The notes beneath the pieces are model-generated. The model was not told where the DNA came from and searched no databases. It saw nothing but the letters and a program-made list of their open reading frames with translations. Below, piece after piece: positions 1 to 9,200 of a DNA stretch of 46,465 bases (the first letter of the stretch is position 1; every line of letters begins with the position of its first letter). This DNA comes from Phycisphaera mikurensis NBRC 102666 (GTDB lineage Bacteria > Planctomycetota > Phycisphaerae > Phycisphaerales > SM1A02), in NCBI GenBank assembly GCA_945878575.1, contig CAMDUB010000015.1:1-46465 (forward strand). Direction: 5' to 3'. The position numbers and the translations under genes were made by a program.

Positions 1-779
1 ATATCCGCCGGGTGAACGCCGCGTTCGAAGCGGTATGAAGAATCGCTGGCAATTTTCAGCGAACGGCTTGCAGCACGCACGGCGGCTGGGTCAAAGGTAG
101 CAGCTTCCACTAAAACATTGATGGTGGTGGCAGTGACCGCAGTCAGTGCACCGCCTTTGACGCCGGCGATGGCAACCGCGCGATCGGCATCGGCAATCAG
201 CAATTCGCCGCCTGCAAGGCTGACCTCTTGCGCGCCGTCGCCAATTGGTAAGAAGCGTTCGCCCTTGTGGGCGCGCCGCACTTGCACCTGCGCGCCATGC
301 AGCAAGTCAAGATCAAAGACATGAGTGGGTTGGCCCAACTCAAACAGCACAAAGTTGGTGCAGTCCACCAAGTTGTTGCGCGGAATCTGTCCGATGGCAC
401 GCAGGCGTCGTTGCAACCACTCGGGGCTGGGGCCAACCTTGACGTCGCGAATGACGCGGCCGGTGTAGCGCGGACATGCAGCAGGCTCGTGATTACTTAT
501 CGCGATGTACTTGGAGACAGCGCTGCCAGTTGCCTTGGCGATCCCTTCCGGTGCTTTCAGTACGCGACCGCTCATGGCGCAAATTTCCCGCGCCAGACCA
601 AGATGGCTGAGGCAGTCGCCGCGGTTTGACGTGGTCTCAATCTCCTGCCAGCGTTCGCCGTTGTCGGCGTCGTCGCCGCCATCAAAGTTCAGCCCCGCGG
701 CGGTGAGTAGGTCAGCCTGCTCCTCGGCGGTAGCGGGGCGGTCGAGGTAGTCGTTGATCCAAGTGACGCTTGTTCGCAT
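1..779 (-). CDS. pheT: Phenylalanine-tRNA ligase beta subunit, N-terminal part (runs off left edge)
   Basis: PheT pairs with PheS to charge tRNA-Phe in the cytoplasm. Reading leftwards from the ATG at 779-777, the protein starts MRTSVTWINDYLD (B1 start). It then has TSNRGDCLSHLGLAREI, the conserved NRGD segment, and continues through NNLVDCTNFVLFELGQPTHVFD and ASDSSYRFERGVHP of the B3/B4 editing module. About 259 codons are present and the rest lies outside the window. Odd point: bacterial PheT usually has a tRNA-binding OB-fold (EMAP-like B2 domain) of about 110 residues between the start and the NRGD segment. Here only about 20 residues separate TAAGLNF from the NRGD region, so B2 is absent. 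The gene is transcribed divergently from the lipoprotein gene at 813. Family identity is secure. Confidence 0.93.
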   Translation of the reverse strand, partial: MRTSVTWINDYLDRPATAEEQADLLTAAGLNFDGGDDADNGERWQEIETTSNRGDCLSHLGLAREICAMSGRVLKAPEGIAKATGSAVSKYIAISNHEPAACPRYTGRVIRDVKVGPSPEWLQRRLRAIGQIPRNNLVDCTNFVLFELGQPTHVFDLDLLHGAQVQVRRAHKGERFLPIGDGAQEVSLAGGELLIADADRAVAIAGVKGGALTAVTATTINVLVEAATFDPAAVRAASRSLKIASDSSYRFERGVHPAD

Positions 780-812
780 GGTGAAGGGTCGAAGGGTAGC
801 ATTCCGCGCACC

Positions 813-1580
813 GTGACGGCCGCCGTGCGCATCCAAATGACTGTCTGCGCGCTTCTTGCCGCTGCGGGCTTGATTGCGGGCTGTAGCGGCGTGGTTGGGA
901 CCGCTGACGGACCGACCGCACCGCCGTCCGATCAAGTGGCCGATCTGGAGCCAGCATCCGGCACGAAATCGGGCACCGATGCCGCGCAAGAAGAGTTTGT
1001 TGAGTCCACCCGGGGCGCACCCGCTGAGTCTCCAGCCCTTGCTGACGGGGCCTATCCGCCGGATTTCACGTTGGATGTCACGGTCTTGGTGGGTCTTGGC
1101 GCTCCCGAACTCCTGAAGGTGGAGGAACGGCAGGCCAAATACGTGGTGCTGCCGGATGGGGCGCTCCATGCGGACGCGAGTCCATTTATTGACATATCAA
1201 CACGCCCCGGTCGAACCCGGTGGCTCTACGAAGACCAAGTGCAATTTCTTTGGGGCTTGTGCGCGCAGTACGGATTTACCGACGAACGCAGCGCGAATGG
1301 TCCGCCCAATCCGGACATGTTGCGAGTGCCCCGTGGCGAACGTCTGGCAATCATGACGCTCCGCGCTGGCGGGCAGACATGGACGTTTGTTCGTCGTGCG
1401 ACTGACGCGCAGCCGTTTGACCCTGCGGCAGTCCGCATCATTCGCACCCTTGCCATTCTGAGTTGGCTGCCCGACTACCGAGCTGAAGATATTGCTCCCG
1501 AGCGATATGACTTCGGCCCTGATCCGTACGCCGTTTACCGAGCCATTCGTGCTCAGCAACCTGCAACCATTCGAAAATGA
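813..1580 (+). CDS. Lipoprotein of unknown function (first of a pair)
   Basis: I do not recognise a named family. The N terminus, VRIQMTVCALLAAAGLIAGCSG, is a lipoprotein signal with lipobox IAGC, so the product is probably anchored in a membrane facing the periplasm. I chose the GTG at 813 because it gives an arginine in the signal n-region; the in-frame ATG at 837 is a possible alternative. A Thr/Ala/Pro-rich linker follows, then a domain with DFTLDVTVLVGLG, YVVLPDGALHAD, GRTRWLYEDQVQFLWGL and LAIMTLRAGGQTWTFV. The stop overlaps the next gene by 4 bp (ATGA), so the two are probably translationally coupled. The order of motifs resembles that of the next gene, suggesting distant paralogy (inference). 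The start lies only 33 bp from the divergent pheT start. Confidence 0.7.
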   Translation: MTAAVRIQMTVCALLAAAGLIAGCSGVVGTADGPTAPPSDQVADLEPASGTKSGTDAAQEEFVESTRGAPAESPALADGAYPPDFTLDVTVLVGLGAPELLKVEERQAKYVVLPDGALHADASPFIDISTRPGRTRWLYEDQVQFLWGLCAQYGFTDERSANGPPNPDMLRVPRGERLAIMTLRAGGQTWTFVRRATDAQPFDPAAVRIIRTLAILSWLPDYRAEDIAPERYDFGPDPYAVYRAIRAQQPATIRK

Positions 1581-2089
1581 AATACGTAGCACGCATCGCA
1601 CTTTGCGCCACGCTTGTGGTGGTTTCCGTGGCACTTACCGCGTGCGGGTCGACGCCGATCGTGCCGCCGCATGATGAGGATTCGAGCACCGACGGATTGA
1701 GTTTGCGGCTTTGGTACGCGCGCGTTGATACGCGCCAATACGACTACTTTCAATTGCGCGCCGACGGATCACTGTCGTACGGCGGCGGTCTGACGGCGTT
1801 CAATCGCCAGTCGGAATGGACCGGGCGGATCACTGCGGAAGAGGGCTTTCGATTGCGTAAGCTTGTGGATGCAGCCAAGTGGATGACGGCAGCAGACCCA
1901 GCATTGCATACGGCAGAGACCCCGGTTGCCGAGGTGGTGCTGATCAGCGGTAAATCGGAACGCGCGTTCACTATCCAAGGCCCGAACGAGTACGTCCTGC
2001 AAGTGGTGGAAGTACTTTCCAAGGCAGCAGCACGTCGATTTGATCGCTTCATGCAGCGGCTGCCGGATGCGGGAACGCAAACGCGATGA
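1577..2089 (+). CDS. Lipoprotein of unknown function (second of a pair)
   Basis: The 170-residue product starts MKYVARIALCATLVVVSVALTACGS, a clear type II signal peptide with lipobox LTAC. The mature part has LRLWYARVDTRQYDYFQL, ADGSLSYGGG, SEWTGRITAEEGFRLRKLV and AEVVLISGKSERAFTI. This pattern (strand, DG turn, W/R-rich strand, helix, strand, helix) runs parallel to the upstream lipoprotein. The start codon overlaps the stop of that gene in an ATGA junction, so they form one operon. No enzyme motif is seen. A role as a small periplasmic binding or structural protein would be a guess. Confidence is high that this is a real gene and low for any function. Confidence 0.75.
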   Translation: MKYVARIALCATLVVVSVALTACGSTPIVPPHDEDSSTDGLSLRLWYARVDTRQYDYFQLRADGSLSYGGGLTAFNRQSEWTGRITAEEGFRLRKLVDAAKWMTAADPALHTAETPVAEVVLISGKSERAFTIQGPNEYVLQVVEVLSKAAARRFDRFMQRLPDAGTQTR

Positions 2090-2160
2090 CATGTCTGCAG
2101 TCGGAGTATGAACACAAGTTGATACAGGTTGACATGGGCTGAGGACCTAGTATCTCCGCA

Positions 2161-4032
2161 ATGGCGATGACCTCCTCAAATACTGACCCGATCGTCGGCA
2201 TCGATCTTGGCACCACCAATTCATTGGTGGCGTACTGCGATGACGCGGGGCCGCGCATCCTGGTGGATGAAGCGGGTCGCGCGCTCTTGCCTTCAGTGGT
2301 GCGTTTCGTGGCAGGCGTGGCGCCGGTGATTGGCCATGACGCGCGCGCACATGCGGTTGAGTATCCGGTTGACACCGTGTACAGCGCCAAGCGTTTCATG
2401 GGGCGGGGTTTTGCGGAGCAGGGCGCTTCGGTTGGTGAGTTGCCGTACAGCGTTGTTGCAGGTCCGCAGGGATTGGCGGCATTCGCCGTTGCTGGAGACG
2501 TCATCACGCCGCAACAAGTGGCTGCGCATGTATTGCGCGCATTGAAAGAGATCGCCGAGCGCCAACTTGGAGTGCCCGTTCAGCGTGCGGTGGTCACGGT
2601 TCCTGCGTACTTTGATGACGCGCAGCGACAGGCCACCCGTGATGCGGCGCGGCTTGCCGGGCTTGAGGCGATTCGTATTGTCAATGAACCAACCGCTGCG
2701 GCGTTGGCCTATGGAATTGGCGCATCTGAGCGTCGACGCACTTCGTCAGAGACCATTGTTGTCTACGACTTTGGCGGTGGAACATGTGATGTTTCCGTCT
2801 TGCAGTTAGTGCCGGGCGGACCCGATGACGGCGAGTTCTTTCAGGTGCTTTCCACCGCGGGCGACACCCGTCTTGGTGGTGATGACATTGATGACGCCAT
2901 CATTGCGCTGGTGACCCGCGAGATCCGTGACGCATTTGGCACTGCATTGGAGTTTCCGCCGGCGGCTCGGCAAGCGCTGCGGAACTTTGCCGAGCGCGCC
3001 AAGATCACCCTGTCAGCGGCGGACAGTGCAACGCTGGAAGTTTCCTTCGGCGTTGATCGCACCTACCGTCGTGTGCTTGGACGTGCTGAATTTGAAACGA
3101 TGATCGCGCCGCTGGTGGCACGCACAATCGACGCATGTCGCCGCGCCATGCGTGACGCAGGAGCCCCAGAAATTGATCGCGTGGTGCTGGTCGGCGGAAG
3201 CACGCGCATTCCGGCCGTCCGCGATGCAGTTCGTGCATTCTTTGGACGGGACCCGTATGCGGCGCTGGATCCAGACCAAGTGGTGGCACTGGGCGCTGCC
3301 GTGCAAGCGTCAGTCCTCGCAGGTAAGCGCCGTGATTTGTTGCTGGTGGATGTGGTGCCGCTGTCCCTGGGTATCGAAACCGTGGGCGGCGCCGTGGCGA
3401 AACTAGTAATGCGCAATTCCAGCATTCCAACCCGCGCGACCGAGATGTTCTCGACGTCCGTTGACGGGCAAGTCAATGTTGGAATCCATGTCTTGCAAGG
3501 GGAACGCGAGCTGGTGGCTGACTGCCGTTCCATCGCTCGCTTCGACCTGCGCGGAATTCCTCCCATGCCTGCCGGTATTCCGCAGATCGAGGTGGAATTC
3601 CTGGTGGACGCCAATGGCATCCTCTCCGTCACCGCCGCCGAGCGCCGGAGTGGCCGGCGTGCCGCCGTACAGGTCATTCCGACCTATGGGCTCACGGCCG
3701 CCGAAGTGGATCGGATGGAGGCGGAGAGTTTCACCCACGCCCGCGAGGACATGCAGCGCCACCGGGTGGTGGACCTGGTGGCGACGTCTCGTTTGGATCT
3801 CAAGTGGATCTGCGATGCCCTTGCGCGGGTTCGGGATGACCTGGAGCCGGCGTACCTTGAAACCCTCGAATCTGCCATCATGAGCCTGAAGGGGCATATT
3901 TCCGCCGCTGAATACGATCCCCGGTCGGTGGATGCCAACGCCTTCCATCAGGCCAAAGAAGCACTCGATCGCGCCAGCGTGCGGATGCATGAAGTGGCGA
4001 TTACCCGTAGTTTGCGCGGCGGAACTGATTGA
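2161..4032 (+). CDS. hscA: HscA-like Hsp70 chaperone
   Basis: ATP-dependent Hsp70 chaperone of 623 residues, close to the length of HscA. The nucleotide-binding domain has VGIDLGTTNSLVAY (phosphate 1), the connect region EPTAAALAYGIG, VVYDFGGGTCDVSV (phosphate 2) and VVLVGGSTRIPAVRDAV (adenosine). The substrate-binding domain has VVPLSLGIETVGG, then HVLQGERELVADCRSIARFDLRGIPPMPAG, which is typical of HscA rather than DnaK, followed by a helical lid. HscA normally helps IscU deliver Fe-S clusters together with HscB. No iscU, iscS, hscB, fdx or J-domain gene lies in the window, so the HscA assignment rests on sequence pattern alone; a DnaK paralog is the alternative. The neighbours (lipoproteins, speA) give no functional clue. 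Confidence 0.82.
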   Translation: MAMTSSNTDPIVGIDLGTTNSLVAYCDDAGPRILVDEAGRALLPSVVRFVAGVAPVIGHDARAHAVEYPVDTVYSAKRFMGRGFAEQGASVGELPYSVVAGPQGLAAFAVAGDVITPQQVAAHVLRALKEIAERQLGVPVQRAVVTVPAYFDDAQRQATRDAARLAGLEAIRIVNEPTAAALAYGIGASERRRTSSETIVVYDFGGGTCDVSVLQLVPGGPDDGEFFQVLSTAGDTRLGGDDIDDAIIALVTREIRDAFGTALEFPPAARQALRNFAERAKITLSAADSATLEVSFGVDRTYRRVLGRAEFETMIAPLVARTIDACRRAMRDAGAPEIDRVVLVGGSTRIPAVRDAVRAFFGRDPYAALDPDQVVALGAAVQASVLAGKRRDLLLVDVVPLSLGIETVGGAVAKLVMRNSSIPTRATEMFSTSVDGQVNVGIHVLQGERELVADCRSIARFDLRGIPPMPAGIPQIEVEFLVDANGILSVTAAERRSGRRAAVQVIPTYGLTAAEVDRMEAESFTHAREDMQRHRVVDLVATSRLDLKWICDALARVRDDLEPAYLETLESAIMSLKGHISAAEYDPRSVDANAFHQAKEALDRASVRMHEVAITRSLRGGTD

Positions 4033-4194
4033 TGACGCGTCGCGGCTCCGCTCCGGTACGCCACGCTGATCCGGCCACGCGCTTCGTGCGGGGCGACAAC
4101 TGACAACTCGTGGGGATTTCACTTTTCTTTTCCGACATTGTTCCTATCATTTGTTCCTTGACGCCGGTGGTCCTTACCGCGCGCCGCTCCATCG

Positions 4195-6201
4195 ATGGCA
4201 GACACACTCACCGAATCCACATCATCCGTTCCCGTCCCCGCACCCCGCTCCCGCGCCACGCGAGCGGCGACCGAACTTGGGTGGAGCGTCGAGGAATCGG
4301 CATCGCTCTATTCAATACGCAACTGGGGCAAGGGCTTCTTTGATGTCAATGCGGCGGGGCACGTGGTGGTGCATCCGCAGCGCAACCCCGCCATTGCGGT
4401 CGACCTCTATGAAGTGGTCGCCGGTATGCGCGAGCGCGGCTTTCGCACGCCGCTCCTGATCCATTTCAGTGACCTGTTGAAGCAGCGCCTGGTTGACATT
4501 GCGGAAGCATTCCGCGGTGCGATTGTTGAGCACGGATATCACGGCACGTATCAAGGTGTGTTCCCAATCAAGGTGAACCAGCAGCGCCGCGTTGTTGAAG
4601 AAGTGCGCGACGCGGGCAAGGGTCTCGGCTTTGGCCTTGAGGCCGGTAGCAAGCCAGAACTTCTGGCGGTCATGGGGATGACCAGCGACACTCCTGAGCG
4701 GCTGATCATTTGCAATGGCTTCAAGGAAGAGCGTTACATTGAGTTCACCGCGCTGGCCAAGAAGCTTGGTCGCAACATCATTCCGGTGATCGAGAACATC
4801 ACCGAACTGAAGTTGATCTTGCGGTTCTATGAGCAGCACGGCGTTCGTCCAACCATCGGCGTGCGCGTCAATTTGGCTGCGCAGGGCGCTGGCCGTTGGC
4901 GGCATTCGAGTGGCCTGAAGGCAAAGTTTGGCCTGAGCATGACCGAAGTTCTGGAAGTGCTCTCGATCCTCCGTTCCAAGGGAATGGAAGATTGCCTACA
5001 GCTCTTGCATTGCCATATGGGCAGCCAGATTCATGACATTCGTCAGGTGAATCAGGGGATCAACGAACTCGCGCGCATCTACACGCAGTTGGCAAAGGCC
5101 GGCGCGGGGATGAAGTACATCGATATTGGCGGGGGATTGGGCATCGATTACGACGGCAGCCAGACCAGCTTTGAGTTCTCCATGAACTACACGCTGCAGG
5201 AGTACGCATCCAACGTGGTCTACAAGATCATGACCGTGTGCGATGAAGAGGGCGTGGCCCATCCAACGATCGTCAGTGAGTCGGGCCGCGCCATGGTTGC
5301 GCAGCAGAGTGTCTTGATCTTTGATGTGCTCGGCGCCAATCGACTGGACCGTTTCACTGTTCCCGCTGAGTTGCCGCCACCGGCAGCTGGCGAGACTGAA
5401 TTGCCGCGACCGCTTGTTGACATCTATGACGTCTACAAGAACATCGCTGAGCGTCGGCTTGTTGAGCATTACAACGACATGCTTGAGGATCGCGATGAGG
5501 CGTTGCGCCTCTTCAGCGTTGGTCTCATGAGCTTGGAGCACCGCGCGTTGGTTGACAACATCTTCTGGGCCAGCTGCGCCAAGATTCGCGACATTGCGCG
5601 TTCGATGAGCCGGCCGCCCGAGGAACTTGGAGATTTGGAGAGCGCGCTGAGCGATACGTACTTCTGCAACCTCTCCATCTTCCAGAGCATGCCCGATGTG
5701 TGGGCCATCAACCAACTGTTCCCGATTGCGCCGATTCATCGCCTCGGAGAGCGTCCGACCCGCAAGGCGACGATCGCTGATTTGACCTGCGATTCCGACG
5801 GCAAGATTGATCGATTTGTGGACGACCACGACGTCAAGAAGTGGATCGAGTTGCACGACTTTGAGGACGGCGAGGAGTACTTGTTGGGCGCGTTCCTGGT
5901 GGGCGCGTATCAAGAGACGCTCGGCGACCTGCACAACCTGTTCGGCGACACCCACGTGGCTCACGTCAAAGTAGATGACCAAGGCGAGTGGTGGATTGAT
6001 GAAATCATTGAGGGCGACGCGGTCCGCGATGTGCTCAGTTATGTCCACTACGACCTCGCGCGGCTCTTCGGCGAGGTTCGCCGCGAGTGCGAGAAGGCCG
6101 TGGTCAACAAGCAGATGACCGTGGCCGAGAGCCAGGGTCTTCTGAAGGCGTACGAAGCTGGGTTGTCGGGGTACACGTACCTCGAAACTGAGAATCGCTA
6201 A
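4195..6201 (+). CDS. speA: Biosynthetic arginine decarboxylase
   Basis: PLP enzyme converting L-arginine to agmatine, the first step of polyamine synthesis from arginine. The N terminus has WSVEESASLYSIRNWGKGFF, diagnostic of SpeA. The PLP-binding lysine is in GVFPIKVNQQ (about residue 126). Other fold-III motifs are LEAGSKPELL, GLKAKFGLSM, HCHMGSQIHDI and DIGGGLGIDYDGS. The second active-site segment is TCDSDGKIDRFVDDHD, followed by GAYQETLGDLHNLFGDTHVAHV. The 668-residue length fits the family (about 630-660). The start at 4195 is the first ATG before the conserved region, with no strong Shine-Dalgarno; residues 2-25 are low-complexity and unconserved. It stands alone; agmatine-processing genes are not adjacent. 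Confidence 0.95.
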   Translation: MADTLTESTSSVPVPAPRSRATRAATELGWSVEESASLYSIRNWGKGFFDVNAAGHVVVHPQRNPAIAVDLYEVVAGMRERGFRTPLLIHFSDLLKQRLVDIAEAFRGAIVEHGYHGTYQGVFPIKVNQQRRVVEEVRDAGKGLGFGLEAGSKPELLAVMGMTSDTPERLIICNGFKEERYIEFTALAKKLGRNIIPVIENITELKLILRFYEQHGVRPTIGVRVNLAAQGAGRWRHSSGLKAKFGLSMTEVLEVLSILRSKGMEDCLQLLHCHMGSQIHDIRQVNQGINELARIYTQLAKAGAGMKYIDIGGGLGIDYDGSQTSFEFSMNYTLQEYASNVVYKIMTVCDEEGVAHPTIVSESGRAMVAQQSVLIFDVLGANRLDRFTVPAELPPPAAGETELPRPLVDIYDVYKNIAERRLVEHYNDMLEDRDEALRLFSVGLMSLEHRALVDNIFWASCAKIRDIARSMSRPPEELGDLESALSDTYFCNLSIFQSMPDVWAINQLFPIAPIHRLGERPTRKATIADLTCDSDGKIDRFVDDHDVKKWIELHDFEDGEEYLLGAFLVGAYQETLGDLHNLFGDTHVAHVKVDDQGEWWIDEIIEGDAVRDVLSYVHYDLARLFGEVRRECEKAVVNKQMTVAESQGLLKAYEAGLSGYTYLETENR

Positions 6202-6254
6202 GGGTTTATTGCAGTTTCTTGGCAACTAAGCGGCTCGCGCTCGGTAGGTTTGGC

Positions 6255-9200
6255 ATGCTCTCCCGGCGCGCGATTCTCGCAGCCCTCGCTGTTGGCACCA
6301 CGCTGGTTGCCGCTGGGGCTGTGATGTCTCCGCCGCCACCGTCTTCGCCGTCGTCCGTGGCATCCATCGTGGCTGCTGATCCAATCCGCTTCGGTCGGGA
6401 CATTCGCCCGATTCTGTCCGACCGCTGCTACCTGTGTCACGGCCCCGACCGCGCCAAGCAGAAGGCGGGTCTGCGCCTCGACTCGTTTGAGGGAGCCACT
6501 GCTCCGCGTAAAGACGGCGCAGCGATCGTTCCGGGTCATCCGGATGAATCACTACTGCTGCAACGCATTGCAGCAGTCGACGCGGACATCGTCATGCCGC
6601 CACCTGACAGTGGTAAGCATGCGCTCAGCCGGAACGAGCAGGCGATGCTTCGGCAGTGGATCGCCGAGGGCGCGCTGTACGAATCGCATTGGGCGTTCAC
6701 CGTGCCGACGGTGCCCACTGTGCCAACGGTCCATGACGTTGCTTGGCCGCGCACCCCGATCGACAATTTTATTCTTGCCGCGCTTGAGCGTGCGGCGATT
6801 GCGCCAAACACGGAAGCTGATCGCGCCACGTTGTGCCGCCGCGTCTTCTTGGACCTCACTGGACTTCCGCCCACTCCGGAAGAGACCGCTTCGTTCCTCA
6901 CCGATGAGCGTGCCGATGCGTACGAGGTACTGGTCGATCGGTTGCTCACTCAGGAACCGTATCGAAGCCGCTACGCCGAACGCATGGCCATTCCGTGGCT
7001 TGATGTGGCGCGCTACGCGGATACCTGCGGCATTCATCAGGACAACGGTCGGCAGATGTGGCTGTGGCGAGACTGGGTGCTGGCCGCATTCCGGGACAAC
7101 ATGCCGTACAACCAGTTCGTGATTGAACAGGTGGCGGGTGACTTGCTGCCCAATGGCACGGTGCAGCAGAAGATCGCCAGTGGATTTAATCGCGCCCATG
7201 TCACCAGTGATGAGGGCGGGGCGATTGATGCGGAATACCTCATGGAATATGCGGTGGATCGCACCGCCACGGTCGGCGCAGCATTCCTTGGGCTCACGCT
7301 GCAGTGCGCGCGCTGCCATGATCACAAGTTTGACCCAGTGACGCAGGAAGACTTCTACTCACTGCTGGCGTTCTTCAATTCCAACGAACAGCCTGGCATC
7401 TATTCGCAGACCATGGATGCCAACCGCGCCTATGAGCCATCCATTGATGTGCCCACGCCGGAACATGCTGCGCGACTGAGCATCCTGACGCAAGCGGCTG
7501 CCGACGCGCGTGCGGCACGCGATGCGATGAGTGATCCCGAGCGCGCCGACTTTGCAACATTCCGTACGCAGATCAGCACTGACGGAATTCACTGGGCCAC
7601 GCTGCGCTTTGTCTCAGCAGTCAGTACCGAGAAGACCACGCTCACGGTGCAGCCTGACGGCAGCGTGCTTTCCTCGGGTGAGAATCCGGACAACGATGAA
7701 CAGACCTTTACCTACCGCACCGACGCCACCAATTTGCGTGCCATCGCCTTAGAGGCGATGACTGATCCGTCGCTTCCTGGCGGTCGCGTTGGACGAGCCG
7801 GCAACGGTAATGCCGTGCTGGACGCCATCGAAGTGGAGGCGGTGTCGGTGACGGATCCCACCAAGCGGCACAATGTTTCGCTGGCGTGGGCGTGGGCTGA
7901 TGTGGAGCAGGCGGATGGCGATTACCGAGTCGCCAATGCGCTGCGTCGTGATGGGCGCGTGTGGGCGGTCAATGCACAGAACGAACCGGGTGCGCGCGCT
8001 GCACTGTTCATGGCGGCGCAGCCATTCGGTTTCCCGGGCGGCACGGAGTTGCGTGTGAAGCTAGTGACCAAGTCGCCGTACCCGCAGCACGCGTTTGGTC
8101 GTGTGCGTATTCATGCAGGCGCTGCTTCGGATTCGCTGATTGCAGAACTGCCAACGGCATCAAGTAGTTGGTACATCGTGGGGCCGTTTCCGATTAGCGA
8201 CGCCAATGCTGGCTACCAGACGGTGTTTGGCCCGGAGAAGGCTGTGCCGCTCGACCTGAATGCAACCTTCGGGGGCAAGGGGGACGGCACGTTTAAGTGG
8301 CGGTACGCGCCCGGCGTCAAGGAAGCGGAGCCAGTTGGACTTGCGCAAGGAATTGATGCGGAGTTTGTCGCGCGCGAGTTGTGGTCGGCAACCCCTGGCT
8401 CCATTGAACTTTCACTTGGGTCCGACGACGGATTGCAGGTGTACGCCAACGGCGTGCGCATTCATGAGAACAAGATCGATCGATCGATTGCTTCCGCGCG
8501 CGATCATGTGGTGGTTCCGCTGGTTGTTGGTTCCAATCTCTTGGTGTGCAAGGTGGTGAATAACGGATCAGACGGTGGCTTCTATCACCGCGAATTGCCG
8601 CGCCCCTCAGACATTGGGCGCGGCGCGGTGGCGTTGGCGATGCCTGCAGATTCGGTGCGACCCGCAGTCATTGACACGGCCATTGCGTCCTGGCGTGCCG
8701 CGCAGTCGCCCACGTATCAGGTTCGTGCCAAGGCATTTGCTGCGGCCGATCGGGAACGAACCGCCTTTGCGCAAACATCGCCGCGCACCATGGTGATGCA
8801 AGAGCGCGCTACTCCGGTGGATACGTTTGTCATGAAGCGCGGCCTGTATGACCAGCCCGATGAGACGCGCAAGGTTTCGCGGCGAATTCCTGCTGCGCTC
8901 GGTGCACTGCCTGCCGACGCGCCGAATGATCGACGCGGCCTGGCGGAGTGGCTGGTGAGCCCGCAAAATCCACTGACGGCGCGCGTGGTTGTGAATCGAT
9001 TCTGGGAACAGTTCTTTGGGCGCGGTCTGGTGAAGTCCAGTGAAGACTTTGGATTACAAGGCGAGTGGCCTTCGCACATGGAATTGCTTGATTGGCTGGC
9101 TACCGACTTCCGCGATCACGGATGGGACGTGCGTCGATTGGTCAAGCAGATTGTCTCCAGTCAGGCGTATCGGCAGTCATCGCGCGTGCGTCCGGATGTC

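Noticed and set aside
4033-4194. Riboswitch or sigma-70 promoter before speA
   Set aside because: TTGACG near 4158 has no acceptable -10 at 16-18 bp, and no conserved stem pattern could be made out; nothing firm in this 162-bp gap.
4996-6225. Open frame of 409 codons antisense to speA
   Set aside because: speA shows all family motifs on the plus strand; the antisense product has none.
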